Below are positions 33,959 to 42,293 of a DNA stretch of 64,000 nucleotides, one piece after another. The notes below the pieces were generated by a model that worked only from the letters and a program-made list of their open reading frames with translations, was not told the origin of the DNA and did not search any database. The number at the start of each line of letters is the position of its first letter. Within the stretch, counting starts at the first letter, position 1. Source of the DNA: Propionigenium maris DSM 9537 (GTDB lineage Bacteria; Fusobacteriota; Fusobacteriia; Fusobacteriales; Fusobacteriaceae); contig NZ_BSDY01000001.1 in the NCBI RefSeq assembly GCF_027925155.1, positions 184,822 through 248,821 of the forward strand, written 5' to 3'. A program made the position numbers and the translations under genes.

Positions 33959-35098
33959 TTAAAGATTTTTTTCGGGAATCATTATTTCGTCGACCTTTAC
34001 AGGGGAGGCCAGGTCCCTTTTTCTGAATCTTCTGTAGTTATTTAAGTGGGTTTCAGCAAAGGTGTCCAGTTCTCCAAAAAAGTTATCCATGTCTTCTCCT
34101 GGAATCCAGTAAGATCCGTGGGAGTGTCCCTCATATACATGAAGATCAGCAGTGGACCCTGCATCTCTTATAGCCCTGTGAAGGAGCACTGTGTCGCTGA
34201 GGAGAAGGTCCCTTGTACCTGTTACCAGCATAGAGGGAGGGAATCCATGGAACTCTCCATAGAGGGGAGAAACATATGGGTCCTTAAGATTTTGATCACC
34301 TAAGTATTGAGCCGCTGTAGCTTCGATGAGGCCTTCCCAGGTGCCCAGATTCATATCTATCCCTTCATTTATCATACGGCTATCTGGGGTATTGGTAAGC
34401 ACTGCAGCAGGGGTACCGATGAATAAAGCTGACGGCATAGGCAGCCCCAGGTCACGTATCCTCATGGCAGAAGCGGTAGTCAGGTTACCTCCTGCTGAGG
34501 ACCCTCCCATCATCATAGAATCGGCAGGCCTCTCTGTGATGAGGTGAGACCACACAGCAACCACGTCATTTACTGCAGCAGGTGCAGGATGGTCGGGAGC
34601 TTTACGGTAGTTGATTGAGACAACGGGCATCTTCAGATGGTGGGCTATCCTTACAGATTCCCGGAGAGCAGATTTCTCACCTCCGTATAACCAGGCTCCT
34701 CCGTGGACATGAACAAATAAGTTGTTTCTGTATTTTGGGGCGATCTCAGATGGTGTTATAGTGAAAACATCTACTCCGTTTACAACCTCTCTTTCATACT
34801 TCACATTTAGAGTCTCAGCAAGCTCTATCCCCTGCTGAATGCCAGGTTTGTCAAACTCAGCCACAAAGGCCTTCCACTCCTCAGGTATCTGAGGGATAGG
34901 GTGATTCCTTATAGCTTCTATACCTGGAGAAGGTGCAGCCCTGAGTGTATCTCTTACTGCTTCTGAAGCGTGTACCGGAAGAGGCAGCTTCCTTTCTGCT
35001 ACTCTCAGTGGATCCTGTTCAGATGCAACTACTCCAAGAGGTATAGCAATTGAAAGAGCCAAGATAAAAAGTTTTTTAAATACTCTGTCCTTAAACAT
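33959..35098 (-). CDS. Secreted alpha/beta-hydrolase (hormone-sensitive-lipase type)
   Basis: The 379-residue protein has a signal peptide (FKKLFILALSIAIPLGVVAS) and the HSL-family fold: oxyanion motif HVHGGAWLYGG, nucleophile elbow GGSSAGG (about residue 197), an aspartate in TGTRDLLLSD and histidine in EGHSHGSYW. It acts as an esterase or lipase, here outside the cytoplasm. G+C and codon use look slightly higher than neighbours, so acquisition from elsewhere is possible. Single gene facing the SDR. Confidence 0.9.
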   Translation of the reverse strand: MFKDRVFKKLFILALSIAIPLGVVASEQDPLRVAERKLPLPVHASEAVRDTLRAAPSPGIEAIRNHPIPQIPEEWKAFVAEFDKPGIQQGIELAETLNVKYEREVVNGVDVFTITPSEIAPKYRNNLFVHVHGGAWLYGGEKSALRESVRIAHHLKMPVVSINYRKAPDHPAPAAVNDVVAVWSHLITERPADSMMMGGSSAGGNLTTASAMRIRDLGLPMPSALFIGTPAAVLTNTPDSRMINEGIDMNLGTWEGLIEATAAQYLGDQNLKDPYVSPLYGEFHGFPPSMLVTGTRDLLLSDTVLLHRAIRDAGSTADLHVYEGHSHGSYWIPGEDMDNFFGELDTFAETHLNNYRRFRKRDLASPVKVDEIMIPEKNL

Positions 35099-35215
35099 AA
35101 ATGTATCCTCCTTAAAATTAATTCCATAGTAAAGCTTTTGTATGGAATAATTTTATAGGAGATTAAAAAAAAAGTTGTTGATAATATCAAGGTAATTATA
35201 TTCAAAAAATAAAAA

Positions 35216-35238
35216 AAACCTGTCCAATGGACAGGTTT
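35216..35238 (-). terminator. Terminator of cold-shock gene copy 1
   Basis: AACCTGTCC-AATG-GGACAGGTT-like stem (AACCTGTCCAATGGACAGGTT region), with a T-run on the minus strand. Confidence 0.85.
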
Positions 35239-35245
35239 TACAAGC

Positions 35246-35443
35246 TTATCTAGGTGTTACGTTAGAAGCTTGAGGACCTTTTGCACCTTCAGTAATTTCG
35301 AAAGTTACTTCCTCTCCCTCTTCTAAAGTCTTGAATCCAGGCTTGTTGATCTGTGAGAAGTGTACGAATACGTCGTTTCCTTCCTCAGATGTGATGAATC
35401 CAAATCCTTTTTCTCCGTTGAACCATTTTACGATACCGTTCAT
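35246..35443 (-). CDS. Cold-shock protein, CspA family (copy 1)
   Basis: The 65-residue OB-fold protein has RNP1 (KGFGFI) and RNP2 (VFVHF), [18 protein letters not shown] at the start and a normal CspA length. It binds single-stranded RNA/DNA as an RNA chaperone. A second gene at 35775 gives exactly the same protein. Upstream lies a roughly 170-base leader rich in A/T, common for csp mRNAs where it acts as a temperature switch. The stop is TAA, whereas copy 2 uses TAG. Confidence 0.96.
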   Translation of the reverse strand: MNGIVKWFNGEKGFGFITSEEGNDVFVHFSQINKPGFKTLEEGEEVTFEITEGAKGPQASNVTPR

Positions 35444-35741
35444 TAGTTATACCTCCATAAAATTTTTACATAAATTTGAAAGAAAAAATAAAACTTTGTG
35501 TTACCTTTTTCTTATAGAAAGCATAACCAAATATTAAATCTTATTCTTATCATAAATCTATGTGAGAATTCTATCACAGGTTTTAAAAAAATGCAAGGTT
35601 TAATTTTAAACTTGAAATTTTATTGAGGTTATTTTAAGAGGATGATGAGAGATATCCTTCTAATTCATAAAAATGACGTTATTCTTTAAAATCTATGGGA
35701 GTATTTTTCCAAATATAGGATCTACTTCTCCGGGAATAAAA

Positions 35742-35767
35742 AAAGCTTCCACCTATTGGCAGAAGCT
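35742..35767 (-). terminator. Terminator of cold-shock gene copy 2
   Basis: Stem AGCTTC/GAAGCT with a T-run behind it on the minus strand, just after the copy 2 stop. Confidence 0.7.
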
Positions 35768-35774
35768 AAATAAA

Positions 35775-35972
35775 CTATCTAGGTGTTACGTTAGAAGCTT
35801 GAGGACCTTTTGCACCTTCAGTAATTTCGAAAGTTACTTCCTCTCCCTCTTCTAAAGTCTTGAATCCAGGCTTGTTGATCTGTGAGAAGTGTACGAATAC
35901 GTCGTTTCCTTCCTCAGATGTGATGAATCCAAATCCTTTTTCTCCGTTGAACCATTTTACGATACCGTTCAT
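35775..35972 (-). CDS. Cold-shock protein, CspA family (copy 2)
   Basis: The protein is identical to copy 1 and the DNA matches base for base from just before the stop through the coding region and ribosome site (about 216 bases), while the leaders diverge, sharing only islands such as AGATTTAATATT and TATGCTT. Each copy has its own terminator and leader. A tandem duplication kept uniform by gene conversion or selection, giving two promoters for one protein, is likely. Confidence 0.96.
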   Translation of the reverse strand: MNGIVKWFNGEKGFGFITSEEGNDVFVHFSQINKPGFKTLEEGEEVTFEITEGAKGPQASNVTPR

Positions 35973-36205
35973 TAGTTATACCTCCATAAAAATTTTACAT
36001 GAGTTAGAAAGAATAACATAATTTTGTTGCTTATCCCTCACGAGGAAGCATAGCCAATATTAAATCTTCTTATTCTAAATCTACCTCCATATAATAACAT
36101 AGGTTATATAAAGTTGCAAGTTTTATTTTGAAACAAAATATCTGTACTTTGGATTTTAGTGAACAACAATTGATATTTTAACCATATTCTTGATTTAACT
36201 ATGGG

Positions 36206-36616
36206 TTATTTTATAAGGTCTGAAACAGACCTCTCCACAGGGATGAGCTGCTCAAGCATGGTAGACTGTGAGGGACCGGTTCCACAGTTTAAGCTCTTCA
36301 TTATTGAGGTATTTATGGCAGATATCTTCTCATACTCCTCTAAGCCATCCTGGGTGAGGATATACCTATTCCCTAATTTTTTTAGCAATCTTTTTCTGAC
36401 CATCCCCTCTATTACTCTGTGGATCTGAGATTTATCCTTGTATAGATGCTCCCTGATCTCGCACTTTCTCATATCTTTTTTTGCCACAACCTGTAGTACA
36501 AGACTCTCATTGAAGGAGAGGTCGCTGCTGCTGGCCTCCTTGAGAAGCTCCTTATATTTATTTAAAAGACTCGTAAGGGTGATAAAGATCTCCACTACAA
36601 CCAGCCCCCTTTCCAT
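36206..36616 (-). CDS. Small winged-helix regulator of the RSQIHR/KSQIHR group, paralogue 1
   Basis: The 136-residue MarR-like protein has a helix-turn-helix with LSFNESLVLQVVAKKDMRKCEIREHL, recognition helix DKSQIHRVIEGMVRKRLLKK and wing NRYILTQDGLEEY (segments in parts). Two further genes in this window (40447, 41165) share the layout and the [KR]SQIHR motif, a small local family. Upstream is the palindrome GTGAC-AAA-GTCAC. It is divergent from the GxQIG-repeat gene. Function unknown; probably represses its own region. Confidence 0.82.
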   Translation of the reverse strand: MERGLVVVEIFITLTSLLNKYKELLKEASSSDLSFNESLVLQVVAKKDMRKCEIREHLYKDKSQIHRVIEGMVRKRLLKKLGNRYILTQDGLEEYEKISAINTSIMKSLNCGTGPSQSTMLEQLIPVERSVSDLIK

Positions 36617-36650
36617 TTTCTACTATTAAACCACAAAAAATCCCTCAAAG

Positions 36651-36734
36651 TAAGTGACAAAGTCACCTAAACTTTGAAATATCCACTATTTATTTAACCT
36701 ATCTAGGGGATCATACACCACTTTGTGTAAAAAA
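36651..36734. promoter_or_regulatory. Operators between winged-helix paralogue 1 and the GxQIG-repeat gene
   Basis: GTGAC-AAA-GTCAC (36651-36663) is a perfect palindrome shared with paralogue 3 (41615 region). Two direct copies of CACTTTGTG (near 36718 and 36738 region start) lie nearer the GxQIG gene; their reverse complement CACAAAGTG resembles the palindrome's core ACAAAGT. Confidence 0.55.
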
Positions 36735-36864
36735 TAAAGCACTTTGTGAGGGAGGAGTTGTCGGAGGATTGAAGAGGTGGTAGATTGGTGTCTCCAGAGC
36801 CAAAGACTCCCCTTTATTGAGGAGGGTTAAAGGTTATAAAAAACATTTTTAAAGGAGGAGTTAA

Positions 36865-37440
36865 ATGAAAAAAATTATTATCTTACTTGGAGTCATGGCA
36901 CTTGCCCTTACTTCCTTTGCTGAGGAGAGGGAAACCCACTACTTTGATGCAGCCATATGGGCACCTAAGCTTCAGATACACTCAGAGGAATCGGATATAA
37001 GTGGTCTTAGACTTGGTTTGTTTTATGCTGAACATGAGAGTGTAAGGGGAGTGGACCTTTCCGTCTTTGCATCTAAGATAAAGGGAGACTTTACGGGACT
37101 TCAGCTTGGAGCCTGGTACAATGTTGTAGAGGGAAGTGCCAAGGGATTTCAGATAGGAGGAGCCAATATTAATGGTTATATGAGGGGAGTGCAGCTAGGT
37201 CTTGTAAATATCAATGGGAGTTCAGAGGGACTTCAGCTTGGGGGCGTAAACAAGGGAGGAGAAACAAGAGGTGTTCAGATAGGTCTGGTAAACTACAGTG
37301 AAAAGCATAGCGGTCTTATGATTGGGTTGTACAACCATGCCAAGGTAATGAATGGTGTACAGATAGGGCTGGCAAACTATGTTGGAAACAATGAGACCCT
37401 TAAGGTAATGCCCCTAATGAACTTTCACTTTGGACTATAG
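36865..37440 (+). CDS. Secreted GxQIG-repeat protein (LA_2272-like surface repeat)
   Basis: A signal peptide (MKKIIILLGVMALALTSFAE) is followed by about seven tandem units of 16-18 residues with the core G-x-Q-[IL]-G-[LG]-x-N (RGVQLGLVNINGSS, EGLQLGGVNKGGET, RGVQIGLVNYSEKH and others). Such repeats build a regular beta-solenoid or flat beta sheet and occur in spirochaete and fusobacterial surface or periplasmic proteins of unknown role. Length 191 residues, single gene with a terminator downstream. Confidence 0.8.
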   Translation: MKKIIILLGVMALALTSFAEERETHYFDAAIWAPKLQIHSEESDISGLRLGLFYAEHESVRGVDLSVFASKIKGDFTGLQLGAWYNVVEGSAKGFQIGGANINGYMRGVQLGLVNINGSSEGLQLGGVNKGGETRGVQIGLVNYSEKHSGLMIGLYNHAKVMNGVQIGLANYVGNNETLKVMPLMNFHFGL

Positions 37441-37451
37441 AAATGATCTTA

Positions 37452-37500
37452 ATAAGGGAGCACTGGAGATTAACTTTCCCTGTGCTCCCTTACTTTATTC
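37452..37500 (+). terminator. Terminator of the GxQIG-repeat gene
   Basis: AAGGGAGCAC...GTGCTCCCTT around 37453-37493 with a T-rich tail. Confidence 0.7.
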
Positions 37501-37509
37501 TATGACTGG

Positions 37510-38118
37510 CTACTTAACCATATATACAGAGGTAAAGAGGAAGGGATCTATTACTTTAAAGTTAAGGTTTATAAAGTTATTATTTTTAAAGATCTTATTT
37601 AAAGATTTTTTCGAGTACATCCTGTAGTCTCCAGTCCATCCATAGGGAAGGAGGAGGTTGATGATCTCCCTGAGACCTGGAAGGACATATACCTCCCCTA
37701 CTATGAGAACTCCACCGGGCTTTAATACCCTCCTAAGTTCCTCTGCTACCCTCTGAGGGTTTGGGTAGTGGTGAAATGAGTTGAGGCAGTAGATTCGGTC
37801 CATGATCTGGTCCCCATAGGGAAGGTTCTCAGCATCCCCTACCTCCAGGGTACACCCTGGAATCCTTCTTTCCTTTCCTGCTGCAATCATCTTTTCAGAG
37901 ATATCCACTCCATATAGATCGATGGAGCTATCTATCCTTCGCAGTTTCTCCAAGAACCGTCCGTCACCGCAGCCCAGGTCTATAACTCTTTCTCCCGCCT
38001 CTGGAGGATAGCTTCCAAGAATTGAGGCGTCCAGCTTCTCTGAGTTGCCGTGTTTCTTATTGCAGACTTTGTTAAAGAATAATCTGGACTCCTCCTTATA
38101 CCTTCTATTACTCTTCAT
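37510..38118 (-). CDS. Class I SAM-dependent methyltransferase
   Basis: The 202-residue protein has motif I VIDLGCGDGRFLEKL (about 47-61), an acidic motif DLYGVDISEKMI and the post-II region YCLNSFHHYPNP, the UbiE/Coq5-like fold. Substrate unknown. It starts 15 bases after the flavodoxin-type gene stop and probably forms one transcription unit with it. Confidence 0.88.
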   Translation of the reverse strand: MKSNRRYKEESRLFFNKVCNKKHGNSEKLDASILGSYPPEAGERVIDLGCGDGRFLEKLRRIDSSIDLYGVDISEKMIAAGKERRIPGCTLEVGDAENLPYGDQIMDRIYCLNSFHHYPNPQRVAEELRRVLKPGGVLIVGEVYVLPGLREIINLLLPYGWTGDYRMYSKKSLNKIFKNNNFINLNFKVIDPFLFTSVYMVK

Positions 38119-38133
38119 AGGTTTCCCCTCCCA

Positions 38134-38721
38134 CTAGAAGTTTCTTGCATGAAGCCTTAACTTCTCCAACTTCTTGGAAAAGCTGTCCTCAGTTTTTTCA
38201 GGATTTTTATCGATATTTTCAAGAAGGAAGCTCTTGAAGTTTCTTACCCCTATAAACTTAAGAACAAACTTAATGTACTTCAGATCAAAGGCAAAAACCG
38301 ATGCCGGGAATGGATAGGCACCTCCCCTTGTACCTATGTAGAAGGCCTTTTTGTTGGAGAGAAGCCCCTTTGGGATACCATACTTGGTGTATCTAAAGGT
38401 GACTCCGCTCACTATAATGTGATCGATATAGGACTTTAAGATAGAGGGAACGGAGAGGTTCCACATAGGGGCCATAACAAGGTACTTATCGTAACTCTTA
38501 AACTTTTCAGCCTCCTCTACCATCCTCCCTTTACTCCCCTCCCTTGCGCTCTCTATCTCGGTATAGTTCAATACAGGATAGTTGCTTGCATAGAGGTCTA
38601 TAACATCTACCTGGTGGCTGGGGTTGTTTCTTCTATATTCATCCAGAAAAACTTCTGTCATCCTTCTTCCATAGGATTTTTCCAGAGGTTTAGGATTACT
38701 TATAATACACAGTAGTTTCAT
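38134..38721 (-). CDS. FMN-dependent NADH-azoreductase / flavodoxin-fold quinone reductase
   Basis: The 195-residue protein has the flavodoxin-fold pattern of AzoR: SNPKPLEKSYGRRMTEVF, an APMWNLSVPSILKSYIDHI motif at about 83-101 and GTRGGAYPF. It reduces azo dyes and quinones two electrons at a time with FMN. It is the first gene of a unit with a methyltransferase and is divergent from a MarR gene, so the MarR protein probably controls it. Confidence 0.88.
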   Translation of the reverse strand: MKLLCIISNPKPLEKSYGRRMTEVFLDEYRRNNPSHQVDVIDLYASNYPVLNYTEIESAREGSKGRMVEEAEKFKSYDKYLVMAPMWNLSVPSILKSYIDHIIVSGVTFRYTKYGIPKGLLSNKKAFYIGTRGGAYPFPASVFAFDLKYIKFVLKFIGVRNFKSFLLENIDKNPEKTEDSFSKKLEKLRLHARNF

Positions 38722-38791
38722 AAAAATTTCTCCTTTTTTGAATAGTTAAAGATATTGTCGGTCAGTTAAGTATAATATTTAAGGGAGTAAT

Positions 38792-38803
38792 AATCAAATG
38801 ATT
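38792..38803. promoter_or_regulatory. Candidate operator in the azoreductase/MarR gap
   Basis: AATCA-AA-TGATT is a perfect short palindrome 70 bases upstream of the azoreductase start. Suggested by position only. Confidence 0.35.
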
Positions 38804-38909
38804 GTATTAAAATCTTTATGGGCTTCCTGCTTCATTGAGAAATATTGAGGGGGAGCAACTTCCTGAATTTTCTTTAAGGAATGGAAAGTAATGGGTACTG
38901 GTAACGGCC

Positions 38910-38938
38910 TTGTAGGGAGGAGCTTATAGTGGTATAAT
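38910..38938 (+). promoter_or_regulatory. Promoter of the MarR gene at 38965
   Basis: TTGTAG (38910-38915) and TATAAT (38933-38938) are 17 bases apart, 27 bases before the ATG. Confidence 0.6.
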
Positions 38939-38964
38939 TTTTTCAGATAAAATGAGGTGATTAG

Positions 38965-39420
38965 ATGGAAGAACAAATCTTTAATAGGATAGTGGAGTTT
39001 ATAGAAAAGACTGAAAGGTACAATGAGCTGAGTAACAGGATAAACTATGGGGAACTTACCCTCTCTGAAGTTCACTGCCTCGATTATATTGGGAGGCTGG
39101 AGGTACCCAATGTAACGGGGATAGCTAAAGCCATGAGGATGACCAGGGGTGGTATAACCAAGCTTACAAGTAAGCTGGTCGGGAAGGGCTATATTGAAAA
39201 GCATAGTATTCAGGGAAACAGGAAGGAGGTACACTTCCGTCTGACAGATCCTGGAAGGGAGATCTACCTAAAACACGAGAGGATCCATGAGGAGGCAAGG
39301 ATGAGGGAGACAGCCTTTTTCTCTACATTTACCCAAGGGGAGCAGAAGGTAATTGCAGACTTTTTGGAGAGGTTAAACGGGTTTACCCTAAGTAAGATAC
39401 AGGAGCTGGAGGAGAAGTAG
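38965..39420 (+). CDS. MarR-family regulator divergent from the azoreductase
   Basis: The 151-residue protein is a classical MarR: LTLSEVHCLDYIGRLEVPNVTGIAKAMRMTRGGITKLTSKLVGKGYIEKHSIQGNRKEVHFRLTDPGRE in pieces, with an N-terminal cysteine (about residue 39, EVHC) that could sense redox or electrophiles. It is divergent from azoreductase and so is its likely repressor. ATG at 38965 with GAGG before it. Confidence 0.9.
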   Translation: MEEQIFNRIVEFIEKTERYNELSNRINYGELTLSEVHCLDYIGRLEVPNVTGIAKAMRMTRGGITKLTSKLVGKGYIEKHSIQGNRKEVHFRLTDPGREIYLKHERIHEEARMRETAFFSTFTQGEQKVIADFLERLNGFTLSKIQELEEK

Positions 39421-39599
39421 TTTAAGAGAGTTTAGATAGAATTGAACCAGCTACCATATATCAACTACTTAAATTAAACGATTATAAAAATTCATCCAAG
39501 TGAGTAGAAAGATGATAAATTTATATACAGGATGGTGTTCTCTTTGTCTGGAAAAGTTGCTATAATTTCCCGAGATACTAGAAGACGGAGGTACATTCA

Positions 39600-40196
39600 A
39601 TGAAAGTTTTAGACTTAACCCATGAACTGACAAATGACATAGTTGTATACCCTGGAGCTCCCCAGCCGGTAATAGAGCAGGCTTTCTCTGTGGAGAAGGA
39701 CGGATACCACGAGATGTCCCTGACATTTACAACCCATATAGGTACTCACCTGGATACTCCAAAGCATATGATAGTAGGTGCTAGGGGTCTCTCAGATTAT
39801 GAGGTCGGAGATTTTTGCGGAAGAGCAAGGTGTGTAAGGATAGAGGAGATAGAGGATACAAACCTTGAGGGAATAGATTACCTGCTCTTTTATACAGGGT
39901 GGGACAGATACTGGAATACCGATGAGTATTTTAAAGATTTTCCCATAATGTCTCAAAGAGCAATAGAGAAGATAGCCAACTCAGACCTAAAGGGAATCGG
40001 GATGGATGTAATATCGGTAGACCCTGTGACATCTGTGGAGTTCGAGGTGCACCATGCTCTCCTGAAGGAGGACAAGATAATTGTGGAAAACCTCAGGGGG
40101 CTTGAGGAGCTTATAGACAAGGAGTTTACCTTTACCTGCTTTCCGCTGAAGTTTGAAGGAGAGGGGTGTCCCATAAGGGCAACGGCTATCCTTTAG
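39600..40196 (+). CDS. Cyclase-family / kynurenine-formamidase-like metal hydrolase
   Basis: The 198-residue protein (PF04199) has the metal motif FTTHIGTHLDTPKH (HxGTHxDxPxH, about 41-54) and a C-terminal catalytic region near residues 115-175 with GIGMDVISVDPVTS. Members hydrolyse N-formylkynurenine or related amides and are Zn/Mn enzymes. No tryptophan pathway is nearby, so the substrate is open. ATG with GGAGGTACATTCA before it; a small coiled-coil gene follows. Confidence 0.9.
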   Translation: MKVLDLTHELTNDIVVYPGAPQPVIEQAFSVEKDGYHEMSLTFTTHIGTHLDTPKHMIVGARGLSDYEVGDFCGRARCVRIEEIEDTNLEGIDYLLFYTGWDRYWNTDEYFKDFPIMSQRAIEKIANSDLKGIGMDVISVDPVTSVEFEVHHALLKEDKIIVENLRGLEELIDKEFTFTCFPLKFEGEGCPIRATAIL

Positions 40197-40241
40197 ATGA
40201 TCGATGAGCAGGTAAAGCTCCATATTGAGGGGGGACTTGGA

Positions 40242-40400
40242 ATGAAGAGAGACAGGAAGGCTGAAAAAGAGATAGAGCATATAGAGGTTGCAGATCTCCT
40301 GGAGGAATTTGAAGCTGAAGAGGAGACCGAGAAGATCCATAGGGAGATAGAGGAGATAGATAAAAAGCTGGAAGAGATAAAAAAAGGTAAGGAGAACTAA
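40242..40400 (+). CDS. Small charged coiled-coil protein
   Basis: The frame is continuous with an ATG at 40197 directly after the cyclase stop, but GAGGGGGG lies eight bases before the ATG at 40242, giving a 52-residue product MKRDRKAEKEIEHIEVADLL... rich in Glu/Lys, a single long amphipathic helix. Function unknown. Ends in a terminator. Confidence 0.65.
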   Translation: MKRDRKAEKEIEHIEVADLLEEFEAEEETEKIHREIEEIDKKLEEIKKGKEN

Positions 40401-40428
40401 AAAAAGGAGCGTTAGCTCCTTTTTTAAT
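40401..40428 (+). terminator. Terminator of the cyclase unit
   Basis: AAAAAAGGAGC-GTTA-GCTCCTTTTTT. Confidence 0.88.
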
Positions 40429-40446
40429 TCACTCTTTTAATCAAAG

Positions 40447-40815
40447 TTAGTTTTTTATAGACATGAGAAGGTTATCCAGTTTAACTATGTGCTCGGAAAG
40501 TACCTTCATATTTTTTTTGTCAAATTTAACATTTAAACTGCGTACCTTGGAGTAAGCGAGACTACCCTTGCTTGTTAAGAGGTACTCCTCTCCCCTTACC
40601 TCAATGAGATTATCTTTAACCATCCTTGCAAGCTGTCTGTGGATCTGAGACCTATCCTTCTGAAGATATGTAATTATAGCTTTTTTTGTATTTATTCCCT
40701 CATCTATAGAATAAAGTATGCTGGCTTCATTGAATGTCAGATTTATATCTTTTAAGCCGCTTAATACTTCTTTATACTTACTAACCACCCTTTGAAGGTG
40801 TAATATCATATTCAT
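40447..40815 (-). CDS. Small winged-helix regulator of the RSQIHR/KSQIHR group, paralogue 2
   Basis: The 122-residue protein matches paralogues 1 and 3: KYKEVLSGLKDINLTFNEASIL, then ITYLQKDRSQIHRQLARMVKDN and wing EYLLTSKGSLAYS. No ligand-binding domain is visible beyond the winged helix and dimer helices. Upstream (40875-40909 and 41042-41076) is a long imperfect direct repeat that could be its own operator; the GTGAC palindrome of the other two was not found here. Confidence 0.8.
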   Translation of the reverse strand: MNMILHLQRVVSKYKEVLSGLKDINLTFNEASILYSIDEGINTKKAIITYLQKDRSQIHRQLARMVKDNLIEVRGEEYLLTSKGSLAYSKVRSLNVKFDKKNMKVLSEHIVKLDNLLMSIKN

Positions 40816-40874
40816 TGACTACCTCCCTGTTTTTAATGTTTTCAACCCCTGGAAACTAGTATATCATAAAAAAA

Positions 40875-41076
40875 AGAGGTTAGGCTAGTATTTTAAAGGG
40901 AACAAAATGTCTAAGATGGGGGTAGAAAAATTAAAGTTTAAAAGCAGAAAAAATAGGGGAAAAATGTCATTAAATTTGTGGACATATTTTATAGTTTATG
41001 GATTTAAATTTTTTTAGAAAAAGATTAATTTTTTTTAAGAATGAGGTTGGGCTATCTTTTAAAGAGAACATTTTGC
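40875..41076. repeat. Imperfect direct repeat upstream of winged-helix paralogue 2
   Basis: GAGGTTAGGCTAGTATTTTA... at 40875-40909 and GAGGTTGGGCTATCTTTTAA... at 41042-41076 share GAGGTT.GGCTA then TTTTAAAG.GAACA, 167 bases apart in a 350-base AT-rich gap with no gene. Confidence 0.6.
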
Positions 41077-41137
41077 TTTGATTTTGAAGGAATAGTGGAT
41101 AAAGTAAATTGAAATAAGTAAAAAGGGAATAAAAAAA

Positions 41138-41160
41138 AGAGGGAATTCCCTCTATCTTTA
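41138..41160 (-). terminator. Terminator of winged-helix paralogue 3
   Basis: AGAGGGAATTCCCTCT with an A-run on the plus strand (T-run on the minus strand), just behind the stop at 41165. Confidence 0.75.
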
Positions 41161-41164
41161 ATTT

Positions 41165-41542
41165 CTATGAAACTAGAGCCTCCTTCAATAGCTTAACATC
41201 CCTTTTAAGGTCCTTTAGAGGAATCTCCCTCTCAGTTGCTATCCTCTGAAGGTGAAGAGTTGCTTCCTCCACCTCCTGACATACTCTTACTCCCTTTTGA
41301 GTGAGGGAGTATGAGTCGGAACTCTTTTTGAGGAGCCCCCTCTCAACTAGTTTAACCAGAAGCCTGTGTATCTGAGACCTGTTCTTCTCAAGGTGGGAGA
41401 TAATATCGGTCTGGGTCCTTCTTCCCCTGTGTACCGAGTGTAGAATAAGTGCTTCATTTAAGGAGATACTCTGAGTAGTAACTGAAGCGACCACTTCCTT
41501 ATATATATTTATAAGCTGATAAAAGTTAATTATTAATTCCAT
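41165..41542 (-). CDS. Small winged-helix regulator of the RSQIHR/KSQIHR group, paralogue 3
   Basis: The 125-residue protein has ISLNEALILHSVHRGRRTQ, SHLEKNRSQIHRLLVKLVER and a wing SYSLTQKGVRV, aligning with paralogues 1 and 2. The helix after the wing is longer and acidic/basic alternating. The operator palindrome at 41615-41640 (AAGTGAC-TAA-GTCACTT) resembles that of paralogue 1, so they may cross-regulate. Confidence 0.82.
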   Translation of the reverse strand: MELIINFYQLINIYKEVVASVTTQSISLNEALILHSVHRGRRTQTDIISHLEKNRSQIHRLLVKLVERGLLKKSSDSYSLTQKGVRVCQEVEEATLHLQRIATEREIPLKDLKRDVKLLKEALVS

Positions 41543-41614
41543 TTACTTCCTCCTGAATTTTGTATAGATAATAATCATCAACAGAGTTAATATATCATCT
41601 TAAATAACATCCAA

Positions 41615-41634
41615 CAAGTGACTAAGTCACTTAT
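41615..41634. promoter_or_regulatory. Palindromic operator of winged-helix paralogue 3
   Basis: AAGTGAC-TAA-GTCACTT is a perfect 7-bp-arm palindrome about 75 bases upstream of the gene start. The core GTGAC-N3-GTCAC is identical to the site at 36651-36663. Confidence 0.65.
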
Positions 41635-41819
41635 AAGAAAAAAAGAATGGATGGATTAGGTAGCTATTCAGGTAAGAATTTATGGGAGGAGAAAGTGCAG
41701 TTGATCACAGTCATCTTAATTGGAAACATATTAAAAACCCTTCAAGGTGTTGAGAGACTCACAACAGCCAGAAGGGCTAGAATTTGGATTAATCTTAGAT
41801 AGTTATCCCTGTTATTGAA

Positions 41820-42056
41820 CTATTCATCCTCCTTAGGGCAGTCCCCATCGATAATCCATGCTCCTTGTGAACACTTTAGAGCACCTCCCGGAGCACATAT
41901 CCTGGTTCCCTCTTTAAACTGGGCATTGTTGTACCAGCAGGTGAGTTTTGGACCCTCTACCTTTTTCTTGGCCCACTCGGTGTCCACTACTATAGGGGAG
42001 TTCTTCTTATTGGGGTCTACCATGTCAACTTTAGGGATGTCATTATTTTTAGGCAT
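41820..42056 (-). CDS. Small cysteine-containing protein, DUF1496-like motif
   Basis: The 78-residue protein MPKNNDIPKVDMVDPNKKNS... has four cysteines in KLTCWYNNAQFKEGTRICAPGG and ALKCSQGAWIIDGDC, a pattern like the CWYxxxxFxxGxxI domain of DUF1496-type proteins. There is no signal peptide, so a metal site or cytosolic role is as likely as disulfides. The fit is by eye only. Single gene. Confidence 0.6.
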   Translation of the reverse strand: MPKNNDIPKVDMVDPNKKNSPIVVDTEWAKKKVEGPKLTCWYNNAQFKEGTRICAPGGALKCSQGAWIIDGDCPKEDE

Positions 42057-42293
42057 CGTTCTCTCCTTTCATTCATAGAATTATTCTGTAGTAAAAAAGA
42101 TTCTTAACTACCTTTACTCGAAGTAATGGGGGATTCCTTTATAAAACTTCCAGAATTTATGGGAACTGAATATCATTTTTCATCATTGTAAAATTAAGTT
42201 TCGGTAGGGAAGAGGGAAGGTGGTAAATAGACATTTCCATAAAAGGAAATATCAATAAAAACAGAAATAATTTAAGCATAAGGGGGGATAGAT

